NCBI GenBank assembly: GCA_004375725.1
Contig: SOKS01000179.1
Span: 1-15,144 of the forward strand
Source of the DNA: Dehalococcoidia bacterium
GTDB taxonomy: Bacteria; Chloroflexota; Dehalococcoidia; Dehalococcoidales; RBG-16-60-22
Direction: 5' to 3'
DNA length: 15,144 nt
Below, in pieces: positions 1 to 7,723 of this stretch; the first letter of the stretch is position 1; each line of letters starts with the position of its first letter. Under the pieces are notes generated by a model. That model did no database searches. It was not told where the DNA came from and saw only the letters and a program-made list of their open reading frames with translations. Made by a program: the position numbers and the translations under genes.

Positions 1-19
1 GGTAGAATTCTGTAGCCAG

Positions 20-106
20 GGAGAGGTGTCCGAGAGGCTGATGGTGCCGCTCTCGAAAAGCGGTCTCCGCGCAAGTGGAGCGTGGGTTCGAATCCCACCC
101 TCTCCG
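20..106 (+). tRNA. tRNA-Ser (anticodon CGA)
   Basis: Full cloverleaf of a class II tRNA that reads UCG codons. The acceptor arms GGAGAGG (20-26) and CCTCTCC (99-105) pair perfectly and are followed by discriminator G106, as expected for serine. The anticodon stem CCGCT/AGCGG encloses the loop CTCGAAA, giving anticodon CGA. A long variable arm (about 63-81) forms a hairpin, and the T arm is GTGGG-TTCGAAT-CCCAC. The 3' CCA is not encoded; C107 is followed by TTT, so CCA must be added after transcription. The upstream promoter is outside the window. Confidence 0.95.
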
Positions 107-128
107 CTTTAGCAATGAAATAACTGAC

Positions 129-158
129 TTGACAATTTACTGTATAATACGGTATTTG
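129..158 (+). promoter_or_regulatory. Possible promoter in the spacer between the two tRNA-Ser genes
   Basis: The spacer holds a perfect TTGACA (129-134) and a perfect TATAAT (143-148), but only 8 bases separate them, too few for one sigma-70 promoter. Either TATAAT works with a poor -35 near 120-125, or TTGACA works with TATTTG (153-158) at 18 bases. Either way, transcription would begin shortly before the second tRNA. The A+T richness fits a promoter; the exact elements are uncertain. Confidence 0.35.
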
Positions 159-176
159 TCTTGATAACTGGTTTGC

Positions 177-265
<89 letters not shown>

Positions 266-329
266 CTATATTTCCATTAGATGGCTTCTGACTCATGTTG
301 TACCTGTTCTAGCACCCGCCATTACTCGA

Positions 330-358
330 TTGTTTGAACCGCACCTCTATGATAGAAT
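330..358 (+). promoter_or_regulatory. Candidate extended -10 promoter for the dprA operon
   Basis: TAGAAT at 353-358 matches the -10 consensus at five of six positions and is preceded by TG at 350-351, giving an extended -10. TTGTTT at 330-335 sits 17 bases upstream as a weak -35. Initiation would fall near 365, only a few bases before the preferred dprA start at 369, implying an almost leaderless message. This agrees with the lack of a clear ribosome binding site before that ATG. Prediction from motif and spacing only. Confidence 0.4.
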
Positions 359-368
359 TGCCTTGAAG

Positions 369-1490
369 ATGACAGATAAAGACCTCAAATACTGGGTGGG
401 TTTCAGCCTCATGCCGGGCATTGGACGGGTTCGGTTTGCCCAGCTTGAGAACCATTTTGGCAGTTTGGAGGGCGCCTGGCAGGCAACACCAGCTGAACTG
501 AAAAAAGCCGGCCTTGACCGCAATTCAGTACAGGCGATTACCACCTGGCAGCCAAAGATTTCTCTAGACGATGAAATGGAAAAACTGGCCCGCTATGGGG
601 TGAAGGTTTTCACATATAACGACGAAGCGTATCCATCCCGATTGAAAGAGATATATGACTATCCCCCGCTGCTGTACGTCAGAGGTGAACTGTTGCCGCA
701 GGACGAATGGTGTCTGGCGGTGGTTGGCACCCGCCGGGCGACCGTTTACGGGAGGCAGATAACGGAGGAAATGGTGGCTGATTTAGCGCAGAGCAAGATT
801 ACCGTGGTCAGCGGCCTGGCCAAAGGTATAGATACTGTTGCCCATCAGGCAGCATTGAATGCGGGGGGCAGGAGCCTTGCCGTCTTTGCCTGCGGGCTCG
901 ACACTGTTTATCCCGGTGAAAATGCTGACCTGGCGCGAAAGGTCATGCAGCAGGGCGCTCTTATCACTGAATATCCACTGGGTACCAGGCCAAGGGCGGA
1001 AAACTTCCCGCGTCGAAATCGAATTATGAGCGGACTGAGCATGGGTGTGCTTGTCGTTGAGGCAGATGAAACCAGTGGTGCCATGATTACAGCACAGCTC
1101 GCGCTGGAGCAGAACCGCGAGGTGTTTGCTGTTCCCGGCAGTATTCTTTCGCCGGCCAGTCGCGGTACCAATCATCTGATTCAGGAAGGCGCCAAGCTGG
1201 TACGGGACTATACTGATATTCTGGAAGAGCTTAACCTGATGACGATAGCACGGCAGATAGAGATGAAGGAAATGCTGCCCGCCTCGGATGCGGAATCTCG
1301 ACTGTTAAAACATCTCGGCCCAGAGCCAATCCACATTGATGAAGTTTGTCGAAGCAGTGGGCTGCCCGTGGCTACTGTCAGCAGCACCCTGGCGATGATG
1401 GAATTGAAGGGTATGATCAAGCAGATGGGACCAATGAGCTATATACTGGCCCGGGAGGTCAGAGAGGAATACCGGGTGAGGGTGGATTAA
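369..1490 (+). CDS. dprA: DNA-processing protein DprA (Smf)
   Basis: DprA binds incoming single-stranded DNA in the cytoplasm and loads RecA on it during natural transformation; it is also widespread in bacteria not known to be competent. With the ATG at 369 the protein has 373 residues, normal for the family. An N-terminal helical part (about 1-65) precedes the Rossmann-like DprA core, which shows VVGTRRATVYG around residues 118-128, SGLAKGID at 148-155, the FPRRNRIMSGLS stretch, and the VPGSILSPASRGTN segment. Residues about 305-365 form the C-terminal winged-helix domain found in many DprA proteins. An in-frame TTG at 330 would add 13 residues, but those look unlike the family and the TTG overlaps a likely -35 element. 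The gene leads a run with topA and xerC, an order also known in Firmicutes. Confidence 0.93.
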   Translation: MTDKDLKYWVGFSLMPGIGRVRFAQLENHFGSLEGAWQATPAELKKAGLDRNSVQAITTWQPKISLDDEMEKLARYGVKVFTYNDEAYPSRLKEIYDYPPLLYVRGELLPQDEWCLAVVGTRRATVYGRQITEEMVADLAQSKITVVSGLAKGIDTVAHQAALNAGGRSLAVFACGLDTVYPGENADLARKVMQQGALITEYPLGTRPRAENFPRRNRIMSGLSMGVLVVEADETSGAMITAQLALEQNREVFAVPGSILSPASRGTNHLIQEGAKLVRDYTDILEELNLMTIARQIEMKEMLPASDAESRLLKHLGPEPIHIDEVCRSSGLPVATVSSTLAMMELKGMIKQMGPMSYILAREVREEYRVRVD

Positions 1491-1494
1491 TATT

Positions 1495-3591
1495 ATGGCC
1501 AAAAATCTGGTTATCGTGGAATCGCCGGCAAAAGCCAGAACACTGCTCAAAATACTGGGCAGTAACTACAACCTGAAAGCATCGCTGGGTCACATAAGGG
1601 ATTTACCTAGAAGTGAACTGGGCGTGGACGTGGAAAACGGTTTTGTTCCCAGGTATGTGGTGCCGAAGGCGAAAAATAAGACCGTTAATGATTTGAAAAA
1701 AGCAGTGAAAAATGCGTCCACAGTCTATCTGGCCACCGACCCTGATCGCGAAGGAGAAGCTATCGCCTGGCATCTGGTTGAAGTGACCAAAACTGGCCGT
1801 AAGCCGTACCGACGCGTCGTTTTCCACGAGATAACCAGCGAAGCGGTCAAGCAGGCATTTCAGCACCCTCGGGCCATAGATATGCAACTGGTCAATGCAC
1901 AGCAGGCACGGCGTGTCCTGGATAGACTGGTCGGCTATAAACTCAGCCCCTTGCTCTGGAAGAAGGTAAGACGCGGCCTTTCCGCTGGTAGAGTCCAATC
2001 GGCCGCGGTAAAAATAGTCGTGGACCGTGAGCGTGAAATACAGGATTTTGTGGCGGTAGAGTACTGGCCCATTGAGGCTGAGCTGGCCAAAAAAGGAGAT
2101 AAAGTTCCGTTTCGGGCCATGCTCATCAGCCTCATGGATGGCGCCAAATTAGATATCCCCGATGAACAGAAGGCGAGCCGGGTTAAAAAAGAGCTGGAGC
2201 AGGGGCGCTATCGTGTTTACCGGGTAAGCACGAAGAAGGCAAATCGCCAACCTGCGCCTCCTTTCATTACCAGCACCTTGCAGCAGGAAGCGTGGCGCAA
2301 GCTGCACTTTACGGCCAAACAGACGATGGCCATTGCCCAGCAGCTCTACGAGGGCTTGCCCGTTGGCGCTGAAGGGAGTGTGGGGCTCATTACCTACATG
2401 CGAACTGATTCAACCCGGGTCGCGGCTTCCGCAATCGCTGAAACCAGAGACTATATAGGTCAGAAGTATGGCGCCAAATACCTGCCATCTCAGGCTCGCA
2501 TATTCAGAAAAACTGTTCGAGGGGCACAGGAAGCTCACGAAGCCATACGCCCCACAGGAATATCCCGGGAACCGGCACTGATCAAGAAATACCTTACCGC
2601 GAGCCAGGCCCGGCTCTACGACCTCATCTGGAAACGCATGGTGGCCAGCCAGATGGCAGCGGCTATCTTCGACAATACTACCGTTGACATTGAAGCAAAA
2701 TGTCCGGAAACGGATTATTTATTAAGAGTTGCCAGCTCGGTAAATGTATTTCCCGGATTCATTGTCCTCTACAGTGAAGGCAAGGATGAGGCTGATGAAG
2801 AGGGAAAGAAAGACGCGTTACCTCTGCTAAATAAAAATGAGGACCTGGAGCTTCTGGGAATTTATCTGGAGCAGCGTTTTACCCAGCCGCCACCCCGCTT
2901 CACCGAAGCCTCGCTCGTCAAAACGCTGGAGCAGTGGGGCATTGGCCGTCCCAGCACGTATGCCCCGACCCTCTCCACCATTCAGGATCGCGAATATGTA
3001 ACCAGGGTCAGGGGTAGTTTCCAGCCGACCGAGCTCGGTGTTCTGGTCAACGACCTGTTGAACCAGCATTTTGCCGACATCATGGACATTCAGTTTACCG
3101 CCAGTATGGAGGAAAAACTCGACGATATCGCGAAGAAGAACCGCAACTGGGCGAGCGTTGTCCAGGATTTCTATACACCATTCGACAAGGACCTGGTGAA
3201 TGCCTTTGAACGGATGGAGAAGGTAAAGCTGCCCGTTGAGCTGACCGATGAGGTCTGCCCCAAGTGTGGCAAGCCCCTGGCGATAAAGATGGGGCGATAC
3301 GGCAAGTTTCTGGCCTGCACTGGCTACCCGGAATGCAAGTATACACAATCATACCAGATCAAGACGGGGGTGAAATGTCCCGAATGTGGCCATGATCTGG
3401 TGGAACGGGTGAGCAAAAAGAAACGTGTCTTTTATGGCTGCGGCAATTATCCGGAGTGCAAGTTCGCCGTTTTCTATAAACCCCTCCCCGACCCCTGCCC
3501 CAAGTGTGGTGGATTGCTGACGCAATACATGGGCAGGTACGCCAGGTGTACCAAGTGCAACTACAAGGGGAAGCTGGAACGTGATAAGTAA
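1495..3591 (+). CDS. topA: DNA topoisomerase I (type IA)
   Basis: Type IA topoisomerase that relaxes negative supercoils by cutting one strand through a 5'-phosphotyrosine. It has 698 residues, usual for the family. The N-terminal Toprim domain shows VIVESPAKA with catalytic Glu9 and the acidic DPDREGE motif (Asp82, Asp84, Glu86) that holds Mg2+. The active-site tyrosine is Tyr301 in TYMRTDSTR, followed by Arg303. The C-terminus carries three zinc-ribbon modules: CX2C-X16-CX5C, CX2C-X17-CX5C and a shorter CX2C-X13-CX2C. The ATG at 1495 lies 4 bases after the dprA stop and has a purine-rich GAGGGTGGA upstream. The gene is intact with all key residues. Confidence 0.97.
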   Translation: MAKNLVIVESPAKARTLLKILGSNYNLKASLGHIRDLPRSELGVDVENGFVPRYVVPKAKNKTVNDLKKAVKNASTVYLATDPDREGEAIAWHLVEVTKTGRKPYRRVVFHEITSEAVKQAFQHPRAIDMQLVNAQQARRVLDRLVGYKLSPLLWKKVRRGLSAGRVQSAAVKIVVDREREIQDFVAVEYWPIEAELAKKGDKVPFRAMLISLMDGAKLDIPDEQKASRVKKELEQGRYRVYRVSTKKANRQPAPPFITSTLQQEAWRKLHFTAKQTMAIAQQLYEGLPVGAEGSVGLITYMRTDSTRVAASAIAETRDYIGQKYGAKYLPSQARIFRKTVRGAQEAHEAIRPTGISREPALIKKYLTASQARLYDLIWKRMVASQMAAAIFDNTTVDIEAKCPETDYLLRVASSVNVFPGFIVLYSEGKDEADEEGKKDALPLLNKNEDLELLGIYLEQRFTQPPPRFTEASLVKTLEQWGIGRPSTYAPTLSTIQDREYVTRVRGSFQPTELGVLVNDLLNQHFADIMDIQFTASMEEKLDDIAKKNRNWASVVQDFYTPFDKDLVNAFERMEKVKLPVELTDEVCPKCGKPLAIKMGRYGKFLACTGYPECKYTQSYQIKTGVKCPECGHDLVERVSKKKRVFYGCGNYPECKFAVFYKPLPDPCPKCGGLLTQYMGRYARCTKCNYKGKLERDK

Positions 3592-4537
3592 CATGCAGGA
3601 AGCATTAAATAGATATGCCGACTATCTGGAAGCGGAGCGCGGGCTTTCACCGTATACGGTGCGCAATTATACCATGGACCTTATCGGCAACTACGCCCGA
3701 GGTTCCGAGAAAGGGTTCTTCCAGTTTCTCAGGACGAAGCAGGTTAGCTCGCTCGATGAGGTGGACAAGCAGGTCCTGCGCGATTACATGTCGTGGCTCA
3801 TGGAACAGGGTGTGGTCAAGAGCAGTATCGCCCGCAAGCTGTCAGCCATCCGCTCTTTCTACCGTTATCTGATGCGAGAAGAGATGGTATCAGCTAATCC
3901 ACTGGAGAAGGTTTCCTCTCCGAAGCTGGATAGGCGACTCCCCTCTTTTCTCACTTTGAAGGAAACGGTGCGACTTCTGGAAGCACCCGACCTGTCGACG
4001 TCTCAGGGACTGCGCGACCGTGCCCTGCTGGAACTGCTCTATGCCTCCGGACTGCGAGTCAGTGAGCTGCAAAACCTCAACCTGGAGCAACTGAACATGG
4101 AGACAAGTGAAGTTCGTGTCTGGGGTAAAGGTTCAAAGGAAAGGATGGTGCTCATTGGTGAGCCGGCGTTACGTGCCCTGAATCACTACCTCACCCATGG
4201 CCGTCCCGCCCTGCTGGGCAGACAGAAGACAAATGCCATTTTTCTCAATCAATATGGCGGGCGGCTGCCAGCACGAAGGATACAGAAAATTCTGGACAAA
4301 TGCGCGCAGAAAGCTGGTATTGAAAAGAGAGTTCACCCCCACGTTCTTCGGCATACTTTTGCCACCCATCTCCTCGACGGCGGTGCCGATCTGAGGGTCG
4401 TTCAGGAGCTGCTCGGTCATGCTCAACTGGCGACCACCCAGATATACACTCATGTCAGCCAGAGCCAGGCACGGAAAATATATCAGTCAGCCCATCCGAT
4501 GGCCAGAAAGGAAGATAGCGAGTTTGAGAGTAACTAA
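3581..4537 (+). CDS. xerC: Tyrosine recombinase, XerC/XerD type
   Basis: Site-specific recombinase that probably resolves chromosome dimers at dif sites. The N-terminal SAM-like core-binding domain (about 5-95) is followed by the catalytic domain. Counting from the GTG start, all six catalytic residues are present with XerD-like spacing: Arg159 (SGLRVSEL), Lys183 (GKGSKER), His254 and Arg257 (HVLRHTFATH), His280 (LGHAQ) and the nucleophile Tyr289 (QIYTHV). The GTG start at 3581 overlaps the end of topA by 11 bases and has AAGGGG at 3565-3570. The ATG at 3593 is an alternative that would remove four residues. Position after topA and near-consensus Xer length argue for a housekeeping Xer protein, not a phage integrase. 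XerC versus XerD cannot be decided here. Confidence 0.9.
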   Translation: MISNMQEALNRYADYLEAERGLSPYTVRNYTMDLIGNYARGSEKGFFQFLRTKQVSSLDEVDKQVLRDYMSWLMEQGVVKSSIARKLSAIRSFYRYLMREEMVSANPLEKVSSPKLDRRLPSFLTLKETVRLLEAPDLSTSQGLRDRALLELLYASGLRVSELQNLNLEQLNMETSEVRVWGKGSKERMVLIGEPALRALNHYLTHGRPALLGRQKTNAIFLNQYGGRLPARRIQKILDKCAQKAGIEKRVHPHVLRHTFATHLLDGGADLRVVQELLGHAQLATTQIYTHVSQSQARKIYQSAHPMARKEDSEFESN

Positions 4538-5597
4538 CCGGTTGTCGCGGTTGCGGGAGAAACTGGCCCAACAGGAGATTGACGCTATCTTTGTCTCCCA
4601 GCCGGATAACCGCAGCTATCTTTCTGGCTTCGACGGCTCCGCCGGATATTTGCTCATCACTGAGAAGGATGCCATTATCGCCACGGACTTTCGCTATATA
4701 GAGCAGGTCAAGCAACAGTCTCCAGACTACCGCGTTTTTCAGATATCCGGTGATATGGCGAACTGGCTTCCCGGGTTAATCACTGGTCTCGGAGGTCGAA
4801 AGTTGGGTTTTGAACTCCAGCATATGTCCCTTGCCATGTACCGCCAGATAGGCGCTATAATAAAAAAAATAGAGCCTTCTCCCAGGCTTGTCCCCCTGGA
4901 AGGGCTGGTGGAGTCACTGCGAGCGATTAAAGAAGCGGAGGAAATTGAGGTTATCGCTCAAGCCGCGGACATCAGCGACAGAGCTTTTCTGCATACCGAA
5001 AAGAATATAAAAGCTGGCATGAGTGAAAGAGAGGTTGCCTGGGAGGTGGAGAAGTTCATGCGGGAACATGGCAGCCAGGCGGTGCCGTTTGACGTGATTG
5101 TTGCTTCCGGTCCCAATGCTGCCCTGCCTCATGCCAGACCTACGGAACGGATTATTCAGGAAGGAGAGCCAGTGCTCATGGATATTGGCGCCAGGGTACA
5201 GGGTTACGCCAGTGACCTGACCCGCACCATTTGCCTTGGTGAACCCGACGATAATTTCAAAAAGGTTTACGATATCGTGCTCGGAGCACAGCTGGCAGCG
5301 CTGGAACTCATTAAAGAAGGTATGACGGGAGAGCAAGCAGACAACCTGGCGAGGACAATTATCGCCGAAACTGGCTATGCTGAAGCTTTCGGGCATGCGC
5401 TGGGTCATGGTATCGGTCTGGTGGCACATGAGTCACCGCGCCTCGGACCGGGTGCAAAGGAAAAATTAATTTCCGGCATGGTGTTTACCATTGAACCCGG
5501 CATTTATCTTCCCGGCTGGGGCGGTGTCAGGATTGAGGACCTGGTTGTTCTGGAGAATGGAGACCTGAGAGTATTATCGAAAGCGAGGAAGACGTAA
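4524..5597 (+). CDS. M24-family Xaa-Pro peptidase (aminopeptidase P-like)
   Basis: Metallopeptidase of the pita-bread fold that removes residues next to proline, either as an aminopeptidase P or an Xaa-Pro dipeptidase. A creatinase-like N-terminal domain (about 5-125, with LSGFDGSAGYL) precedes the catalytic domain. All five metal ligands are visible: Asp220 and Asp231 (MDIG...SDLTRT), His295 (GHALGHGIGL), Glu324 (TIEPGIY) and Glu338 (VRIED). The reading frame is open back to 4419, but that part lies inside xerC. The TTG at 4524 has AAAGGAAG at 4507-4514 and gives 357 residues, the usual length, so I prefer it. It overlaps the xerC end by 14 bases. Location directly before efp is a recurrent bacterial arrangement. 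Confidence 0.9.
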   Translation: MRVTNRLSRLREKLAQQEIDAIFVSQPDNRSYLSGFDGSAGYLLITEKDAIIATDFRYIEQVKQQSPDYRVFQISGDMANWLPGLITGLGGRKLGFELQHMSLAMYRQIGAIIKKIEPSPRLVPLEGLVESLRAIKEAEEIEVIAQAADISDRAFLHTEKNIKAGMSEREVAWEVEKFMREHGSQAVPFDVIVASGPNAALPHARPTERIIQEGEPVLMDIGARVQGYASDLTRTICLGEPDDNFKKVYDIVLGAQLAALELIKEGMTGEQADNLARTIIAETGYAEAFGHALGHGIGLVAHESPRLGPGAKEKLISGMVFTIEPGIYLPGWGGVRIEDLVVLENGDLRVLSKARKT

Positions 5598-5598
5598 C

Positions 5599-6156
5599 AT
5601 GATCAGTGGCCGTGAACTGAGGAAAGGAATTATCATTGAGCTCGATGGCACGCTTTATCAGGTGGTCGACTACCAGCACGTCAAGATGAAGCGGACAGCG
5701 CTGGCTCGCGTCAAACTGCGCGACCTGACTGCCGGCCATACTATCGAGCGCAGCTTTCAATCTAATGACAAGCTGGTGCGGGCACGCCTTGATACCCGCC
5801 CGATGCAGTACCTGTATAATGATGGGGACATTTACCACTTCATGGATACGGAGAGCTTTGAACAGATTGAAATAAATCGCAAGAGGCTGGGGGATGTCTT
5901 GAATTACTTGAAAGAGAGCTCCACCGTGGAGGTATCCAGCTATAAAGATGAGATAGTTGATATCGAATTGCCGGTGGCTGTTGAGCTTGAGGTTATTGCT
6001 ACCGAGCCCGGCTTTAAGGGTGATACCGCCACCGGTGGTAACAAACCGGCAACTCTGGAAACGGGGTTCACCATTCAAGTTCCACTTTTCATCAATGAGG
6101 GCGATATCATCAAGGTCGATACGCGTACCGGTGAATATCTGGAAAGGAGCAGTTGA
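5599..6156 (+). CDS. efp: Translation elongation factor P
   Basis: EF-P enters stalled ribosomes between the P and E sites and speeds peptide bond formation at polyproline runs. The 185-residue length and three beta-barrel domains fit the family. Conserved blocks include the N-terminal KOW-like domain, YLYNDGDIYHFMD, the GFKGDTA segment near residue 140 and the C-terminal IKVDTRTGEYLERS. The odd part is the domain I tip loop: instead of the common PG(K/R)G tip it reads HVKMKRTALAR (residues 27-37), one residue shorter than the E. coli form by my alignment. Lys31/Arg32 lie where the modified lysine or arginine normally sits. The ATG follows the peptidase stop by one base and has a GAGGA motif upstream. 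No EF-P modification gene is visible in the window. Confidence 0.95.
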   Translation: MISGRELRKGIIIELDGTLYQVVDYQHVKMKRTALARVKLRDLTAGHTIERSFQSNDKLVRARLDTRPMQYLYNDGDIYHFMDTESFEQIEINRKRLGDVLNYLKESSTVEVSSYKDEIVDIELPVAVELEVIATEPGFKGDTATGGNKPATLETGFTIQVPLFINEGDIIKVDTRTGEYLERSS

Positions 6157-6161
6157 GTTAA

Positions 6162-6812
6162 TTGCTGAAAGCAGACCTTCACGTCCACACCGAATATTCG
6201 ATGGACTGCGGTATGTCTCTGGATACGGTCATTGAACGATGCCAGAGAATGGGTATCAATTGTATAGCCGTCGCCGACCATGGCACCATTGAGGGTGCCC
6301 TCGAGATGCAGCGTATTGCTCCTTTCACGATAATTGTCGCCGAAGAAATACTGACGCCGTATGGCGAGATAATGGGTATGTTTCTGAAAGAGACAGTTCC
6401 CAATGGCCTCTCGGTGGAGCAGACAATTGCTCAAATCAGGACACAGGGCGGTATCGTGTGCGTTCCGCATTCTTTTGACGTTTTCCGGCCGTCGGCCCTA
6501 AGCGATAAGATAGTTGAAGAAATTGCTCAGGAAATCGATGTCATTGAGGTCTTCAATGCGAGAAACCTACTCCACCGCAGCTCAGAGAAGGCGTTGACTT
6601 TTGCCGTAAAACATGGCATTGCCCAGAGCGCCGGCAGCGATGCCCATACACCGGGTGAGATAGGCAATGCCTATGTAGAAATGCCAGAGTTTGAAGGTCG
6701 TGATGACTTTCTTCAAGCGCTGGCCAAGGGCAAAATCATCGGGCACCGGACCAATCCTTTAACTCACTTTGCCAGCGCCTGGAACAAACTGAAAAACCGT
6801 ACCTGGCGGTGA
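6162..6812 (+). CDS. PHP-domain metal-dependent phosphoesterase
   Basis: Small PHP-fold protein of 216 residues, likely a soluble metal-dependent phosphatase or nuclease. The metal-binding motifs of the fold appear in order: His7 and His9 (DLHVHT), Asp15, Asp39-His40 (VADHGT), Glu61/Glu62, His103 (VPHSFD), then Asp160 and His162 (GSDAHT). It looks like a stand-alone PHP protein related to the TrpH/YciV group, not a polymerase domain or histidinol phosphatase, but substrate cannot be read from the sequence. A TAA in frame at 6159 fixes the start at TTG 6162, with AAAGGAG at 6143-6149. Its stop overlaps the GTG of the following frame, so it is probably co-translated with the formyltransferase. 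Confidence 0.85.
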   Translation: MLKADLHVHTEYSMDCGMSLDTVIERCQRMGINCIAVADHGTIEGALEMQRIAPFTIIVAEEILTPYGEIMGMFLKETVPNGLSVEQTIAQIRTQGGIVCVPHSFDVFRPSALSDKIVEEIAQEIDVIEVFNARNLLHRSSEKALTFAVKHGIAQSAGSDAHTPGEIGNAYVEMPEFEGRDDFLQALAKGKIIGHRTNPLTHFASAWNKLKNRTWR

Positions 6813-6813
6813 T
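6805..6813 (+). promoter_or_regulatory. Ribosome binding site deciding the formyltransferase start
   Basis: GGCGGTGAT differs by one base from the GGAGGTGAT part of the ideal Shine-Dalgarno sequence. It ends four bases before the ATG at 6818. It lies across the stop codon of the PHP gene and favours 6818 over the GTG at 6809, which is inside the site itself. Confidence 0.5.
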
Positions 6814-6817
6814 AAAA

Positions 6818-7642
6818 ATGTATCAGCTTGGATGGTTTTCCACGGGCAGAGGTAAAGGGTCAAGAGGACTGCTCAAAGCGGTGCATGACAGCATCGGATT
6901 GGGTGAAATTGATGCCGAGTTCGCCTTCGTTTTCTGCAGTCGTGAGTATGGCGAGACCGAACAGACCGACATTTTTCTCAAGATGGTGGAGGATTACCAT
7001 ATTCCGCTGGTCACATTTTCCTACCAGAAATACCGGGCAAAAGTGGGCGGTTCCAGCGGTGACTCTGCTGAAGGGTGGCCCTCCTGGCGACTTGCCTACG
7101 ACCGCGAGGTAATGACAAAGCTTCAAGGTTTCAAGCCTGACCTGTGCGTACTGGCGGGTTACATGCTTATCGTCGGGCCGGAGATGTGCCAGAAGTATGA
7201 CATGATTAACCTCCACCCGGCGGCACCCGGGGGCCCGGCCGGGACCTGGCAGGAAGTCATCTGGAAATTGATCGAGACCGATGCAAAGACGACCGGGGCC
7301 ATGATGCATCTGGTCACGCCGGAACTGGACAGAGGCCCGGTGGTGACATACTGTACCTTCCCGATTCGCGGCGAACCGTTTGCCCGGCACTGGTCTGCAA
7401 TAGAAAGAAAATCAGTCGCACCGATAAAAGAGGAACCGGGTGAAGAAAACGCCCTTTTCCAGCTCATCCGCCAGCACGGTGTGGTCAGGGAACTGCCGCT
7501 GATTACTATTACCATTCAGGCCTTCAGCCAGGGTCGGGTGAAAATAACACCGGATAAACAGGTTGTTGATACGCAGGGAAGACCGATAAAAGGGTATGAC
7601 CTCACCGCAGAAATCAATGAAAAAGTGACCGGTTCCGCCTGA
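6818..7642 (+). CDS. PurN-like formyltransferase family protein
   Basis: Member of the formyltransferase fold that uses 10-formyl-tetrahydrofolate; closest in my reading to glycinamide ribonucleotide transformylase (PurN). From ATG 6818 it has 274 residues, longer than the roughly 200-residue PurN. The catalytic triad is conserved: Asn131 and His133 (INLHP) and Asp171 (VTPELDRGPV). The C-terminal IQAFSQGRVKI...GRPIKGYD also resembles the PurN end. Differences are an altered N-terminal phosphate loop (FSTGRGKGSRGLL instead of SGNGSNL), an insertion with GGSSGDSAEGWPSWR near residues 72-86, and HPAAPGGPAGTW in place of the usual HPSLLP loop. Thus a formyl or related one-carbon transfer is likely, but the acceptor may not be GAR. 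Last gene of the + operon, ahead of a terminator. Confidence 0.75.
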   Translation: MYQLGWFSTGRGKGSRGLLKAVHDSIGLGEIDAEFAFVFCSREYGETEQTDIFLKMVEDYHIPLVTFSYQKYRAKVGGSSGDSAEGWPSWRLAYDREVMTKLQGFKPDLCVLAGYMLIVGPEMCQKYDMINLHPAAPGGPAGTWQEVIWKLIETDAKTTGAMMHLVTPELDRGPVVTYCTFPIRGEPFARHWSAIERKSVAPIKEEPGEENALFQLIRQHGVVRELPLITITIQAFSQGRVKITPDKQVVDTQGRPIKGYDLTAEINEKVTGSA

Positions 7643-7659
7643 TTGACCGGTTTAAGACC

Positions 7660-7709
7660 TCAAAATAAAATTCCCCTCCCGGTATAACACGGGAAGGGAA
7701 CTTATTTTT
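7660..7709. terminator. Bidirectional intrinsic terminator
   Basis: Inverted repeat TTCCCCTCCCG (7671-7681) and CGGGAAGGGAA (7690-7700) with an 8-base loop and one central C-A mismatch. On the + strand it is followed by CTTATTTTT; on the - strand by TTTTATTTTG. It sits between the convergent formyltransferase and clpP genes and should end both operons. Confidence 0.85.
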
Positions 7710-7723
7710 AGCCTGACTATTAA

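Noticed and set aside
129..148. TTGACA and TATAAT as one consensus promoter
   Set aside because: Both hexamers are perfect but only 8 bases apart, not the 16-18 needed, so they cannot form a single standard promoter.
2827..3348. 173-residue open frame on the - strand
   Set aside because: Antisense to the topA C-terminal half, with no recognisable domain.
4419..4523. Longer N-terminus for the M24 peptidase
   Set aside because: This stretch is the catalytic end of the recombinase in another frame; the family begins at about the TTG at 4524.
4914..5429. 171-residue open frame on the - strand
   Set aside because: Antisense to the catalytic domain of the M24 peptidase.
5527..6078. 183-residue open frame on the - strand
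   Set aside because: Antisense to efp and the peptidase gene; a by-product of codon use in the real genes.
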